Assembly: GCA_017458805.1 (NCBI GenBank)
Contig: JAFTAC010000083.1
Span: 1-15,683 of the forward strand
Reading direction: 5' to 3'
Origin: Victivallales bacterium
GTDB lineage: Bacteria > Verrucomicrobiota > Lentisphaeria > Oligosphaerales > Oligosphaeraceae
DNA: 15,683 bases
Made by a program: the position numbers and the translations under genes
Notes under the pieces: model-generated
Told to the model about the DNA's origin: nothing
Databases searched by the model: none
Seen by the model: the letters and a program-made list of their open reading frames with translations, nothing else
Part shown: positions 1 to 7,028 of the stretch, piece after piece
How positions within the stretch are numbered: position 1 is the first letter of the stretch
Layout of the letters: every line of letters starts with the position of its first letter

Positions 1-70
1 CACTAACCACTAACCACTAACCACTAACCACTAACCACTAACCACTAACCACTAACCACTAACCACTAAC
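1..70. repeat. Heptamer tandem array (CACTAAC)n, 10 copies, cut by window edge
   Basis: Ten perfect copies of the 7-bp unit CACTAAC (the same repeat as CTAACCA read in another phase) fill positions 1-70. The array continues beyond the left edge of the window, so its true length is unknown. Only one base (A71) separates it from the ATG of the MoxR gene at 72. It contains TAA stops, for example 60-62 in frame with the downstream gene, so it cannot be translated into that gene. The same heptamer returns in the same orientation at 9395-9604. Confidence 0.97.
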
Positions 71-71
71 A

Positions 72-1067
72 ATGCCAGCCGAGGAACTCATAGCGACGTT
101 GAAAGCGGAGATGGCGGAGACGCTCATCGGGCAGGAGACGGTTGTCGATGCGATGCTGATTGGGTTGCTGACAGGCGGGCATGTTCTCCTGGAAGGACTG
201 CCTGGCCTGGCCAAGACGCTGGCGGTCAGGACGCTTGCCAATGCGGTGGGCGGCACTTTCTCGCGGGTCCAGTTCACCCCGGACCTGCTGCCGTCGGACA
301 TCGTTGGCGCGACGGTCTATCTGCCGGATGAGCATCGTTTTGAGACGCGTCTTGGTCCGATTGCGGCGAATCTGGTCCTGGCGGACGAGGTCAACCGTGC
401 GCCCGCCAAGGTGCAAAGCGCGTTGCTGGAGGCGATGCAGGAGCATCAGGTGACCATCGGCGGGCAGAGCTTCCCGCTGCCGCAGCCGTTCATGGTGATT
501 GCGACGGAAAACCCCATCGAACACACGGGCACCTATCCGCTTCCCGAAGCGCAGAAGGACCGCTTCATGCTCCAGGTCCGCCTGCAATATCCTGCGCGTG
601 ACGAGGAGGCGATGCTTCTGGAACGCTTCGGTAGGACGGCGGAGCTGGCGGCGCGTCCGCCAGTCGTGACGCTCCAGCAGGTGATGGAAGCGCGTGCAGA
701 GCTGGATGCTGTCCACGTCGAACCGTGCCTGAAGGAGTATCTTCTGGATATCGTCATCGCCACGCGCCCGGGCGAGGGAGAGAAACTGTCGGAGGCGCAG
801 CAGGGGAAAGAGACAAAGAAAGCTCTTGCGGAGCTGGCTCCGCTGCTGGAGACGGGGGCCTCGCCACGCGCGTCGCTGGCGCTTTTGATGGCCTCGAAGG
901 CGATGGCGCTGATACGCGGACGACGCTTTGTGCTGCCTGACGACGTGAAGGCGGCGGCGCGTCTGGCCCTGCCTCACCGCATTCAGCTCTCCTTCGAGGC
1001 GGAGGCGCAGAAGCTCACTGCAAACGATTTGCTTGAGAAGATATTAGAGAATCTCATTTCAAAATAG
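72..1067 (+). CDS. MoxR-family AAA+ ATPase
   Basis: This 331-aa protein is a cytoplasmic AAA+ ATPase of the MoxR family, whose members act as chaperone-like remodelling machines, usually with von Willebrand factor A/DUF58 proteins. The Walker A loop is GLPGLAKT (42-49), Walker B is the LADEVNRAP segment (about 103-111), sensor 1 is ATENP, and GASPRASLAL followed by PDDVKAAA matches the C-terminal lid/sensor 2 region. Length is normal for the family (about 320-350 aa). ATG 72 is the first possible start because an in-frame TAA lies at 60-62. No Shine-Dalgarno sequence is visible because the repeat array abuts the start. Met14 (position 111) is an alternative start that would keep the whole ATPase core. 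The usual DUF58/VWA partner genes are not downstream; a glycosidase gene follows after 9 nt. The family call is firm, the cellular role unknown. Confidence 0.95.
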   Translation: MPAEELIATLKAEMAETLIGQETVVDAMLIGLLTGGHVLLEGLPGLAKTLAVRTLANAVGGTFSRVQFTPDLLPSDIVGATVYLPDEHRFETRLGPIAANLVLADEVNRAPAKVQSALLEAMQEHQVTIGGQSFPLPQPFMVIATENPIEHTGTYPLPEAQKDRFMLQVRLQYPARDEEAMLLERFGRTAELAARPPVVTLQQVMEARAELDAVHVEPCLKEYLLDIVIATRPGEGEKLSEAQQGKETKKALAELAPLLETGASPRASLALLMASKAMALIRGRRFVLPDDVKAAARLALPHRIQLSFEAEAQKLTANDLLEKILENLISK

Positions 1068-1076
1068 GAGCGATTG

Positions 1077-3485
1077 ATGTACATTTACAGTAATGTGGCG
1101 GCAAATCAGGTGATTATCGAAAATCCTGCGGAACTGGGCGATATCTGTATCAAGGATGCGGCAGGGAAGGCTGTCAAGGCAGAACTGTTGAAGAGCTGCA
1201 AGCGGGACGACGGTGTTTTCGTGTATGTGCTGGACGCTTCAAACCTGGCATTCTGGTCGCCAGATAGCCCTGTTCTGTATAACCTAGAAGCTTCAACATT
1301 GTGTGGCGCGGAGGCCACACATCTCCAGGCGCGTTTTGGCCACTGCGCGATGCGCACCTTCCAGAACAAGGAGATACTGCTGAACGAGAAACCCGTGTTC
1401 CTGCGTGGCTACATCCGTGGCATTGTCGCTCACGACCACCCGAACATGACGGGCGGGACGCTGGCCGACGCGGCTGCGAAAAACATCCGCCAGGCGAAGA
1501 AGTTCGGCTTCAACCTTGTCCGCTTCCACAGCACCATCCCCACGGAGGAGTTTGTGAACGCCGCCGACGAGCTAGGCATGCTGATTCACCTGGAAATCGG
1601 CTTCGCATACGACTACGACTCGCAAGGGCACAAGAAGAACCTCTCGATGAACAACACGGCATGGCGCGAGACCATTCTGCGCTATCGCAACCACCCCTCC
1701 ATAGCCATCTTCTGCATCGGCAACGAAATGCACAAGGCAGGGCATTACCCCGAGGTGCGCAAGCTCTACGAAGAGGGCAAGGCACTTGCACCCAACAAGC
1801 TGATTATGGACAACTCGGGCTGGGGCGAATATGACCGCACCACCGCTGACATCTTCAGTCAGCACGTCGCCTACTTCTTCCCCTTCAAGCACCATCGTGA
1901 GATGTTCAACGTGGATGACCCGTGGCGTATGAACGGCTCTGTCTATGACGCACCGCTGGAGGCGGACACGGAGACATGTGCCTGCCAGGTCCACGCCAGG
2001 CGCACCGCCACCCCCGTCAAACCATTCCTCTCGCACGAGGCATGCCACTACATCGACGTACCCGACTACGAGGCGATGGCGCGCAAGTTCGACGAGTTTG
2101 CTGCACGCGTCGGTGCGGAGTATCTGGAGAAATACGGTATCAAGCGTCCGCGCTACATGAACGATTTGCCCGAGTTGATTCGCCGCAAGGGGCTACAGGG
2201 GCGTATGCAGGATTTCATCGCTGGCTCGCAGCAGTTCAAGATGATGTGCTACAAGACCTACATCGAGCGTCTGCGCCTGTCGGGCATCCGTGGCTACGAG
2301 ATGCTCCAGTTCTCCGACTGCCTTAAGTACGAGAACAAGAACGGCATCGTCGATTTCTTCGATGATGACAAGTACATCAAGCCAGAATGGATGCTGACCT
2401 TCAACTCCGACCTGGCTCTGCTGGCCGACTTCGACCCCGAGACCTATTATTATGGCGAGCACGCCAAGGTCCGCATCGCAGTCTCCAACTTCAAGGTGGA
2501 GGGGCTGCGCGGCGATCTGATCGTTACGCTTGACGATGAGACCATCTACACAGGCAAGGACTTCGTGCTGGCCGGAGGTCTTCAGACGCTGGTGGAGCTG
2601 GACCTCGCCTGCAAGGGCGATACCCCCGCCATGCGCACGTTGAAGGCGGTCTTCGAGGCCGGCGAAACCTACGCCAACTCCTGGAAGCTCTGGTTCTATC
2701 CCCATGTTTCGCTGGACGGCACGCCCGACTGGACGCTCCAGAACGACGAACTGGAGCAGTGGCTCGACAAGGGACCTGATGGCACGGTTAACATGTTCGT
2801 CACAGATGCTTTCGACGACGAGGTGTTCGAGCAGCTTGCCAAAGGCAAGAAGGTCGTGCTCTTCTACGAATACGGTGCGGCGCGGAACAAGTGGCAGATG
2901 CCTGGCGCACTGGAACGCTTCAAGCCCTGCATCTGGGACCGCGGCAGCAACCTTGGCGGCGTCATTGCGAATCCCGTGCTCCAGAAGGCCCTCGCCTCCA
3001 ATCGCTACTTCGACCAGAACATGCAGCCCCTTTTGGAAGGTGGCTCCAAAGTCAACCTCGACCACTTCCCATGCAAGGTGGAGCAGCATGTCTCGGGCAT
3101 CGACAAGCCCGTCCGCGACCGCATGAAGGGCCTCATCCATAAAATCAAGGACTTCATTGACGACGACACCCTCCGCAAATTCTCGCATCTCTTCTCCGTG
3201 AAGGTCGGAAAAGGGCTGCTTATCGTCTGCACATTCAACATGAAGAACCCCGACTCGCCCGTCAAAGCCAGCCTGCTTGACGCGCTTTTCAACCACTCGG
3301 ACGCCTTCCAGACGGATTGCGCCATCGCCCCCGAAGCCTTCATCAAGTGGCTGGACGAGACAAACGCCAGAGGCTTCACCCCCGAGGACGTGATGAACCA
3401 CTTCTGGGAAATCGACAACAAGGCCGTCGAGGACACCCTTTTCTGGGAAGAGGCTGGCATCGACCTCTCGAAACTGAAGGAGTAG
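1077..3485 (+). CDS. Glycoside hydrolase family 2-like protein lacking the N-terminal jelly-roll domain
   Basis: The 802-aa product begins with a GH2 Ig-like domain (about 1-95) that ends in a WSPDSPVLYNLEAS segment and a segment corresponding to the usual fGfR...NGkpv.lrG motif. A TIM barrel follows (about 100-400). GNE at 215-217 is the expected acid/base position, and E321 in LSHEACHY is a candidate nucleophile. The last 350 residues (beta-rich, then alpha/beta) are not assigned. No signal peptide is visible, so the enzyme is probably cytoplasmic. Typical GH2 enzymes carry a sugar-binding jelly-roll domain before the Ig-like domain; it is absent here. I chose ATG 1077 over the TTG at 1074 because AGGAG (1066-1070) lies six bases upstream of it; that SD overlaps the MoxR stop codon, indicating an operon with MoxR. 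The substrate cannot be deduced. Confidence 0.85.
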   Translation: MYIYSNVAANQVIIENPAELGDICIKDAAGKAVKAELLKSCKRDDGVFVYVLDASNLAFWSPDSPVLYNLEASTLCGAEATHLQARFGHCAMRTFQNKEILLNEKPVFLRGYIRGIVAHDHPNMTGGTLADAAAKNIRQAKKFGFNLVRFHSTIPTEEFVNAADELGMLIHLEIGFAYDYDSQGHKKNLSMNNTAWRETILRYRNHPSIAIFCIGNEMHKAGHYPEVRKLYEEGKALAPNKLIMDNSGWGEYDRTTADIFSQHVAYFFPFKHHREMFNVDDPWRMNGSVYDAPLEADTETCACQVHARRTATPVKPFLSHEACHYIDVPDYEAMARKFDEFAARVGAEYLEKYGIKRPRYMNDLPELIRRKGLQGRMQDFIAGSQQFKMMCYKTYIERLRLSGIRGYEMLQFSDCLKYENKNGIVDFFDDDKYIKPEWMLTFNSDLALLADFDPETYYYGEHAKVRIAVSNFKVEGLRGDLIVTLDDETIYTGKDFVLAGGLQTLVELDLACKGDTPAMRTLKAVFEAGETYANSWKLWFYPHVSLDGTPDWTLQNDELEQWLDKGPDGTVNMFVTDAFDDEVFEQLAKGKKVVLFYEYGAARNKWQMPGALERFKPCIWDRGSNLGGVIANPVLQKALASNRYFDQNMQPLLEGGSKVNLDHFPCKVEQHVSGIDKPVRDRMKGLIHKIKDFIDDDTLRKFSHLFSVKVGKGLLIVCTFNMKNPDSPVKASLLDALFNHSDAFQTDCAIAPEAFIKWLDETNARGFTPEDVMNHFWEIDNKAVEDTLFWEEAGIDLSKLKE

Positions 3486-3514
3486 GCTACGGCTTTATTC
3501 CAACTTCAAAGAGG

Positions 3515-3532
3515 TTATTTCAAAAGAAATAG
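3515..3532 (+). other. Small AT-rich hairpin downstream of the GH2 gene
   Basis: TTATTTC (3515-3521) pairs with GAAATAG (3526-3532) across an AAAA loop, with one T-G wobble at the base. It lies 30 nt after the GH2 stop codon. It has no T-run directly after it, so it is at best a weak or factor-assisted terminator or an RNA-stability element. The remainder of this 100-nt gap holds no clear sigma70-type promoter. Confidence 0.35.
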
Positions 3533-3585
3533 CTGCGGGCTTTTGCCACGCGGCGCGCATAACCATAACCCAAGGTAATAGAACA

Positions 3586-5064
3586 ATGCCACTAGACGTG
3601 AATGGATACAACTCCGCAATGTTCCAGTCGCTGCCGCCCGGACATCTGCCGGCTCTCATGCGCATGGTGGCAACGACCGACACCTCCAGTGTCGTGCGGC
3701 TCAAGGGCGGCGCCAGTGGCATAGAGATCGACCATGCGGTGGGCAACCTGGGCAAGATTGCCAAGGAGCTGATGGTCAAGTCCGGCGTGGACAAGGTCAC
3801 GGACGGGGCGGACGAGAAGGAAAGCGTTCGCGACCTCATCGTGAACCTCGTCATCGCCAAGATTGGTCCGTCGGACGCCCGCAAGTTGCTGAAGGCCCTC
3901 TCGACTGATACCGCGCAAAAGCTCAGGACCGTGTACGGCATGCTGGGGCAGGAGGAGTTCGACACCGCCGGGATGTCGCGGGGAATGGTGGAATTCACCA
4001 GCCTGCAGGGGAACCTGGGCATCAAGTTCCTGTTCTTCATGAAGAACACGGCCGAGGCCACGCTCGGGCTGGAGCGCTCGACGGTCGATCCCTACGACGG
4101 CTCTTTCGACCTGACAGATTTCGGCGGCTCCCAGATCTTCGAACGCGCGAAAGTGGACGCGCGGGAGATGATGGAACAAAGGCGCGAGGAACTAATCTCC
4201 AAATTCGTGGACGGCAACGGGCCGGGCGCGGAGGAGATGCGCGCTCTCTTCGCCCGCAAGATCGGACCGGAACCATCGGACTACGAAATGGGCGAAACCA
4301 ACAAACGGGATGACGTTGCGAAGCAGATGAGCAACTGGACAATCGCCGCCGAATGCAAGAAGTGCATGGCCGGCGATTTCCAGAACACCGCATTCGCCCG
4401 GGATGTCGTGCAGGGTTTGAACGTGACGTTCCCTGACGGCACGAAGCTGGCCGGCGATTTCGAGACCGCGCGCGACCAGATCGCCTCGTTCGTCACAGGC
4501 GGCGCCACCGCAAAATACGACGACCTCGACGATGTTGGCAAGGGCAAGGCCAACATCGTCATGGCGCTCCTTTCGCAGGAGATGGCGCGAGCCTCATACG
4601 ACAGCCATGCCATCTCGCTCGACCCGAAGCTCGGCAAGCCCCAATACACCACAACACTCTCCGACCCGGCATCCGAGAAGCAGGAGTTCAAGCTCGCCTT
4701 TAACGACAAAGGCGTGCTCAGTGTCGCCTTCATCGGCGAAAAGCGAATTTCGACGCTATCCGCCAACGTTCCGCAGACGAACGCCGGCGGCCAGACGGAC
4801 ATCGCCGCCAAGACGGTTGCCACGAACCCCGGCTCCACGCTGGGCACGAAGTTCACCCTTTTCATCTCCTCTGATGAATTCAATCGTCTGGCGAGTCTCG
4901 ACTACTCCAATTTCGACGACACGGAGGCCCGTGAAATCGCCAATGACGAAAACCAGATCGACACGTTCTCAAAGGTCGTCAAAAGTTTCGACAAGGGATT
5001 CCGTTTTACCCCCGGCACTGAGAATGTGCGGGTTTTCACGGAATTCAATGCCAATTTCAACTAA
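3586..5064 (+). CDS. Unrecognised 492-aa protein; candidate type III secreted substrate
   Basis: I do not recognise this family. The start ATG has AAGG about 12 nt upstream. The first 35 residues are rich in Ser, Thr, Asn and Pro, have no hydrophobic core, and would suit a type III secretion signal. Residues 55-115 look helical. A Met-rich, mostly helical part spans about 185-260. A more conserved-looking block follows (about 263-345), with RDVVQGLNVTFPDG and ARDQIASFVTGG segments. The C-terminal 100 residues are Ser/Thr/Asn-rich. There are only two cysteines (C257, C260) and no transmembrane segment or Sec signal. The CesT-type chaperone gene starts 15 nt downstream, the usual arrangement for an effector and its class I chaperone. 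Secretion is inferred from context; no enzymatic motif was found. It could also be a chaperone-bound secretion component rather than an effector. Confidence 0.75.
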   Translation: MPLDVNGYNSAMFQSLPPGHLPALMRMVATTDTSSVVRLKGGASGIEIDHAVGNLGKIAKELMVKSGVDKVTDGADEKESVRDLIVNLVIAKIGPSDARKLLKALSTDTAQKLRTVYGMLGQEEFDTAGMSRGMVEFTSLQGNLGIKFLFFMKNTAEATLGLERSTVDPYDGSFDLTDFGGSQIFERAKVDAREMMEQRREELISKFVDGNGPGAEEMRALFARKIGPEPSDYEMGETNKRDDVAKQMSNWTIAAECKKCMAGDFQNTAFARDVVQGLNVTFPDGTKLAGDFETARDQIASFVTGGATAKYDDLDDVGKGKANIVMALLSQEMARASYDSHAISLDPKLGKPQYTTTLSDPASEKQEFKLAFNDKGVLSVAFIGEKRISTLSANVPQTNAGGQTDIAAKTVATNPGSTLGTKFTLFISSDEFNRLASLDYSNFDDTEAREIANDENQIDTFSKVVKSFDKGFRFTPGTENVRVFTEFNANFN

Positions 5065-5079
5065 CCAGGAAGGACGACA

Positions 5080-5556
5080 ATGCAATTTCAGGAACTCATT
5101 GAAGAATTTGCAGCATCGCTCGGTCTTGGTGCATTGGAAATCGAAGGCGGAGCGTCCGCGGTCGAGATTGACGGCATGAGGGTGAACATCTTCCACAATG
5201 ACGTCGCCGATACGGTGATAATCTATGGCGAGATTGGCCAGCCTCCGTCCGACGACGACCGCACCTTCGGTTCGGCCATGCTCAAGGCGAACCACCTCTT
5301 TGGCGGAACCGGAGGCGCCACGCTTTGCCAGGACCCTGAAACAGGCGGATATGCGATATTCCAGGCGTTCCCGCTCGCCGACCTGAATGTCGAATCGCTC
5401 GTGGAGCAGGTGGCTCGCATCGTTGACAAGACGGAGCATTGGCGGAACATCCTGAACGCCTTCCAGGCGGCGGAACGGGAGAAGGACGAGACCGCCGCCG
5501 AGGAAATACTGCTTGACGCCATTCACGGCGGGCACGACGGCTTTATTCGGGTTTGA
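5080..5556 (+). CDS. CesT/SycE-family type III secretion chaperone
   Basis: The 158-aa acidic protein matches the class I type III secretion chaperone pattern from end to end. It has an N-terminal helix (FQELIEEFAASLGLGAL, 3-19), a beta strand with VEIDGMRVNI, and a strand VIIYGEIGQPP. The family hallmark follows: a helix with MLKANHLFGGTGGATL (67-82) and DPETGGYAIFQAFPLADL (85-102). A C-terminal helix ends with TEHWRNIL (118-125). About 30 acidic residues follow the family trend to low pI. Such chaperones bind the N-terminal region of a cognate effector in the cytoplasm and deliver it to the secretion ATPase. The SD AGGAAGG (5067-5073) precedes the ATG, and the gene almost certainly shares a transcript with the 492-aa gene upstream. 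No injectisome gene lies in this window. The family call is based on pattern recognition without a profile search. Confidence 0.85.
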   Translation: MQFQELIEEFAASLGLGALEIEGGASAVEIDGMRVNIFHNDVADTVIIYGEIGQPPSDDDRTFGSAMLKANHLFGGTGGATLCQDPETGGYAIFQAFPLADLNVESLVEQVARIVDKTEHWRNILNAFQAAEREKDETAAEEILLDAIHGGHDGFIRV

Positions 5557-5591
5557 TTTTCGAGGCGGTTTCGAAACTATCATTGAAATGC

Positions 5592-5736
5592 GCGTTGACA
5601 TGAACACATTGGCGTTGACAACGCCTCTCGCCGCACGAAAGTGCGGCTTCGAGCCGTTGCCCTGGCCACTGCGCCCATCTCCTGGCGCATTTCGCGCTAG
5701 TTTTGAAATTACCTCAACAAATTCGGCGCGTTGACG
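5592..5736. other. Structured intergenic region: three hairpins and GCGTTGAC direct repeats
   Basis: Three short perfect hairpins lie here: GGCGTT/AACGCC (5611-5616 with 5620-5625), GCCGCAC/GTGCGGC with a GAAA tetraloop (5630-5636 with 5641-5647), and TGCGCC/GGCGCA (5670-5675 with 5684-5689). The octamer GCGTTGAC occurs three times (about 5592, 5612 and 5729), twice as GCGTTGACA. None of the stems has a T-run after it, so a classical Rho-independent terminator is not evident. TTGACA inside the repeats equals a -35 consensus, but I see no matching -10 at proper spacing. No gene is visible between 5557 and 5837. Confidence 0.5.
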
Positions 5737-5757
5737 AAAAAAAAACGCAAAAAGCGT

Positions 5758-5785
5758 TTGATAAACAGAAACTATGCTATATACT
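5758..5785 (+). promoter_or_regulatory. Sigma70-type promoter upstream of the Pro/Ala-rich protein gene
   Basis: TTGATA (5758-5763) and TATACT (5780-5785) are separated by 16 nt inside a markedly AT-rich stretch (about 5735-5825). Transcription would start near 5792, giving a leader of about 45 nt with GGGAG (5826-5830) before ATG 5838. This indicates that the downstream gene is transcribed separately from the chaperone gene. Confidence 0.6.
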
Positions 5786-5837
5786 TTAACATTGAATATG
5801 TTTATTATCCTCAAATACTAGTTTTGGGAGTAATGCC

Positions 5838-6875
5838 ATGAGCGAGAATCCAGGAAAATTGAGACTGAAGAACACTGATACCAACCGTTTCAAGGTTGAC
5901 AACGAGGGGCAAGCTCCGCTTTCACCCGCAGGTGGCCCCCAGGTGGCGGTTCCCCACGCAAACGATCCTGGTGCGACCCAGGCGGTTGTGGACCCCATCA
6001 GCTTGAGAGACACGGCAACGGGGCGTCTGCGCCGTCTGTCGGACAACCAGAGCGGCACCGCTTCCGTTTCCCCGAACCCGACTGGACCAGTACCAGCGGG
6101 ACAGGGCGCGGTACCGCTGCGCATCGTCCACCAGGAGAACAAGCCTGCGGCGAACCCGATGTCAACGGCCACGGCACAAATCAAGCTGCGGATACCTGGC
6201 GCAAATGCGCCAGCAGCACCTGCTGCGCCAGGCGCACCTGCACCTGCTCCTGCGGCCCCCAAAGCCGCTTCTTCTACAATTAAACTGAATATCCGCAAGC
6301 CTGGGGAGGCCGCTCCCGCAGCCCCAGCAGCTGCCCCCGCTGCACCTGCGGCACCAGTTGCTCCTGCAGCCCCCGCTGCACCAGATTCCAACACCTTGAA
6401 GATACGTCCGAAGACACCAGGTGCAGCCCCTGCACCAGCGCCAGCCGCGTCTGGTGCCACGGTGAAGTTGAAGCCGATGCCCACTGGCGGTTCGGGGCAG
6501 ACGACGGTTGTTCCCGCTCCAGAGGCGGCTCCAGCACCCGCGTCAGGCAATCCGCCGCCGCTTACGCCATCGGCCAGTGGAGCCAAGCCGAGCCTGAAGC
6601 TGAAAAAAGAAGAGGCGCCTGTGAAGGAGCCGACGCTTCCCCCGGGGACTCCTGCCGCGCCTCCCGCCTCGTCTGCTGCCACGCAGGCTCCGCCCGCCCG
6701 CACGTCTGCGCCTAAGAGCGCGGCATCGGCGTCTGCGCCTGTCAACTACCCTGCGCCAAGCGCCGGCGGGGAGAGTGTGGGGACGTTGACGGCAGTTGGC
6801 ATCCTGCTTGCGGCTGTCGCATCCATCGCGGCCATAGTCCTTAATGTGCTGTCGTTTACAACTTACCTGAACTAA
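5838..6875 (+). CDS. Pro/Ala-rich low-complexity protein with repeated basic KLxI-type motifs and a C-terminal membrane anchor
   Basis: The family is not one I can name. The 345-aa product is mostly disordered. Short basic/aliphatic motifs recur between Pro/Ala linkers: GKLRLKN (6-12), VPLRIVH (92-98), AQIKLRIPG (113-121), STIKLNIRKPG (146-156), NTLKIRPKTPG (185-195), ATVKLKPMPTG (207-217) and PSLKLKKEE (251-259). One hydrophobic segment (about 316-338) lies seven residues from the C-terminus, so the protein looks tail-anchored with its long N-terminal part in the cytoplasm. There is no N-terminal signal peptide. ATG 5838 is supported by GGGAG seven bases upstream and a promoter further up. 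The repeated motifs may be docking or FHA-like recognition sites, but that is speculation. It follows the secretion-chaperone pair, yet has its own promoter. Confidence 0.85.
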   Translation: MSENPGKLRLKNTDTNRFKVDNEGQAPLSPAGGPQVAVPHANDPGATQAVVDPISLRDTATGRLRRLSDNQSGTASVSPNPTGPVPAGQGAVPLRIVHQENKPAANPMSTATAQIKLRIPGANAPAAPAAPGAPAPAPAAPKAASSTIKLNIRKPGEAAPAAPAAAPAAPAAPVAPAAPAAPDSNTLKIRPKTPGAAPAPAPAASGATVKLKPMPTGGSGQTTVVPAPEAAPAPASGNPPPLTPSASGAKPSLKLKKEEAPVKEPTLPPGTPAAPPASSAATQAPPARTSAPKSAASASAPVNYPAPSAGGESVGTLTAVGILLAAVASIAAIVLNVLSFTTYLN

Positions 6876-6883
6876 ACTCTATT

Positions 6884-7006
6884 TCTAGAGAATCTAGAGC
6901 TTCTAGAGAATCTAGAGCTTCTAGAGAATCTAGAGCTTCTAGAGAATCTAGAGCTTCTAGAGAATCTAGAGCTTCTAGAGAATCTAGAGCTTCTAGAGCT
7001 TCTAGA
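6884..7006. repeat. 9-bp-period array: 14 x TCTAGA with alternating GAA/GCT spacers
   Basis: Fourteen copies of the palindrome TCTAGA are separated by 13 three-base spacers that alternate GAA and GCT (an 18-bp higher-order unit repeated six times), with the last spacer again GCT. The array is perfect over 123 bp. It starts 8 nt after the stop codon of the preceding gene. It ends 22 nt before ATG 7029, with GTTAAC and a weak SD (TAGGA, 7017-7021) between. Each step CTAGA-NNN-TCTAG could pair as a small hairpin. Confidence 0.97.
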
Positions 7007-7028
7007 GTTAACAACTTAGGATATTACC

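Noticed and set aside
66..977. - strand Arg-rich reading frame opposite the MoxR gene
   Set aside because: The + strand encodes unmistakable Walker A and B motifs; the antisense frame is an artefact.
1074..1076. TTG start for the GH2 gene
   Set aside because: ATG at 1077 is next in frame and has better spacing from AGGAG.
2193..3401. Long - strand reading frame (402 codons) opposite the GH2 gene
   Set aside because: It lies entirely within the + strand GH2 gene, has no recognisable motifs and low-complexity valine/glutamate-rich composition, typical of an antisense frame in GC-rich codon-biased DNA.
5786..6745. - strand Gly/Ala-rich reading frame opposite the Pro/Ala-rich gene
   Set aside because: It is the complement of the Pro/Ala codons; the + strand has the promoter, SD and a sensible membrane anchor.
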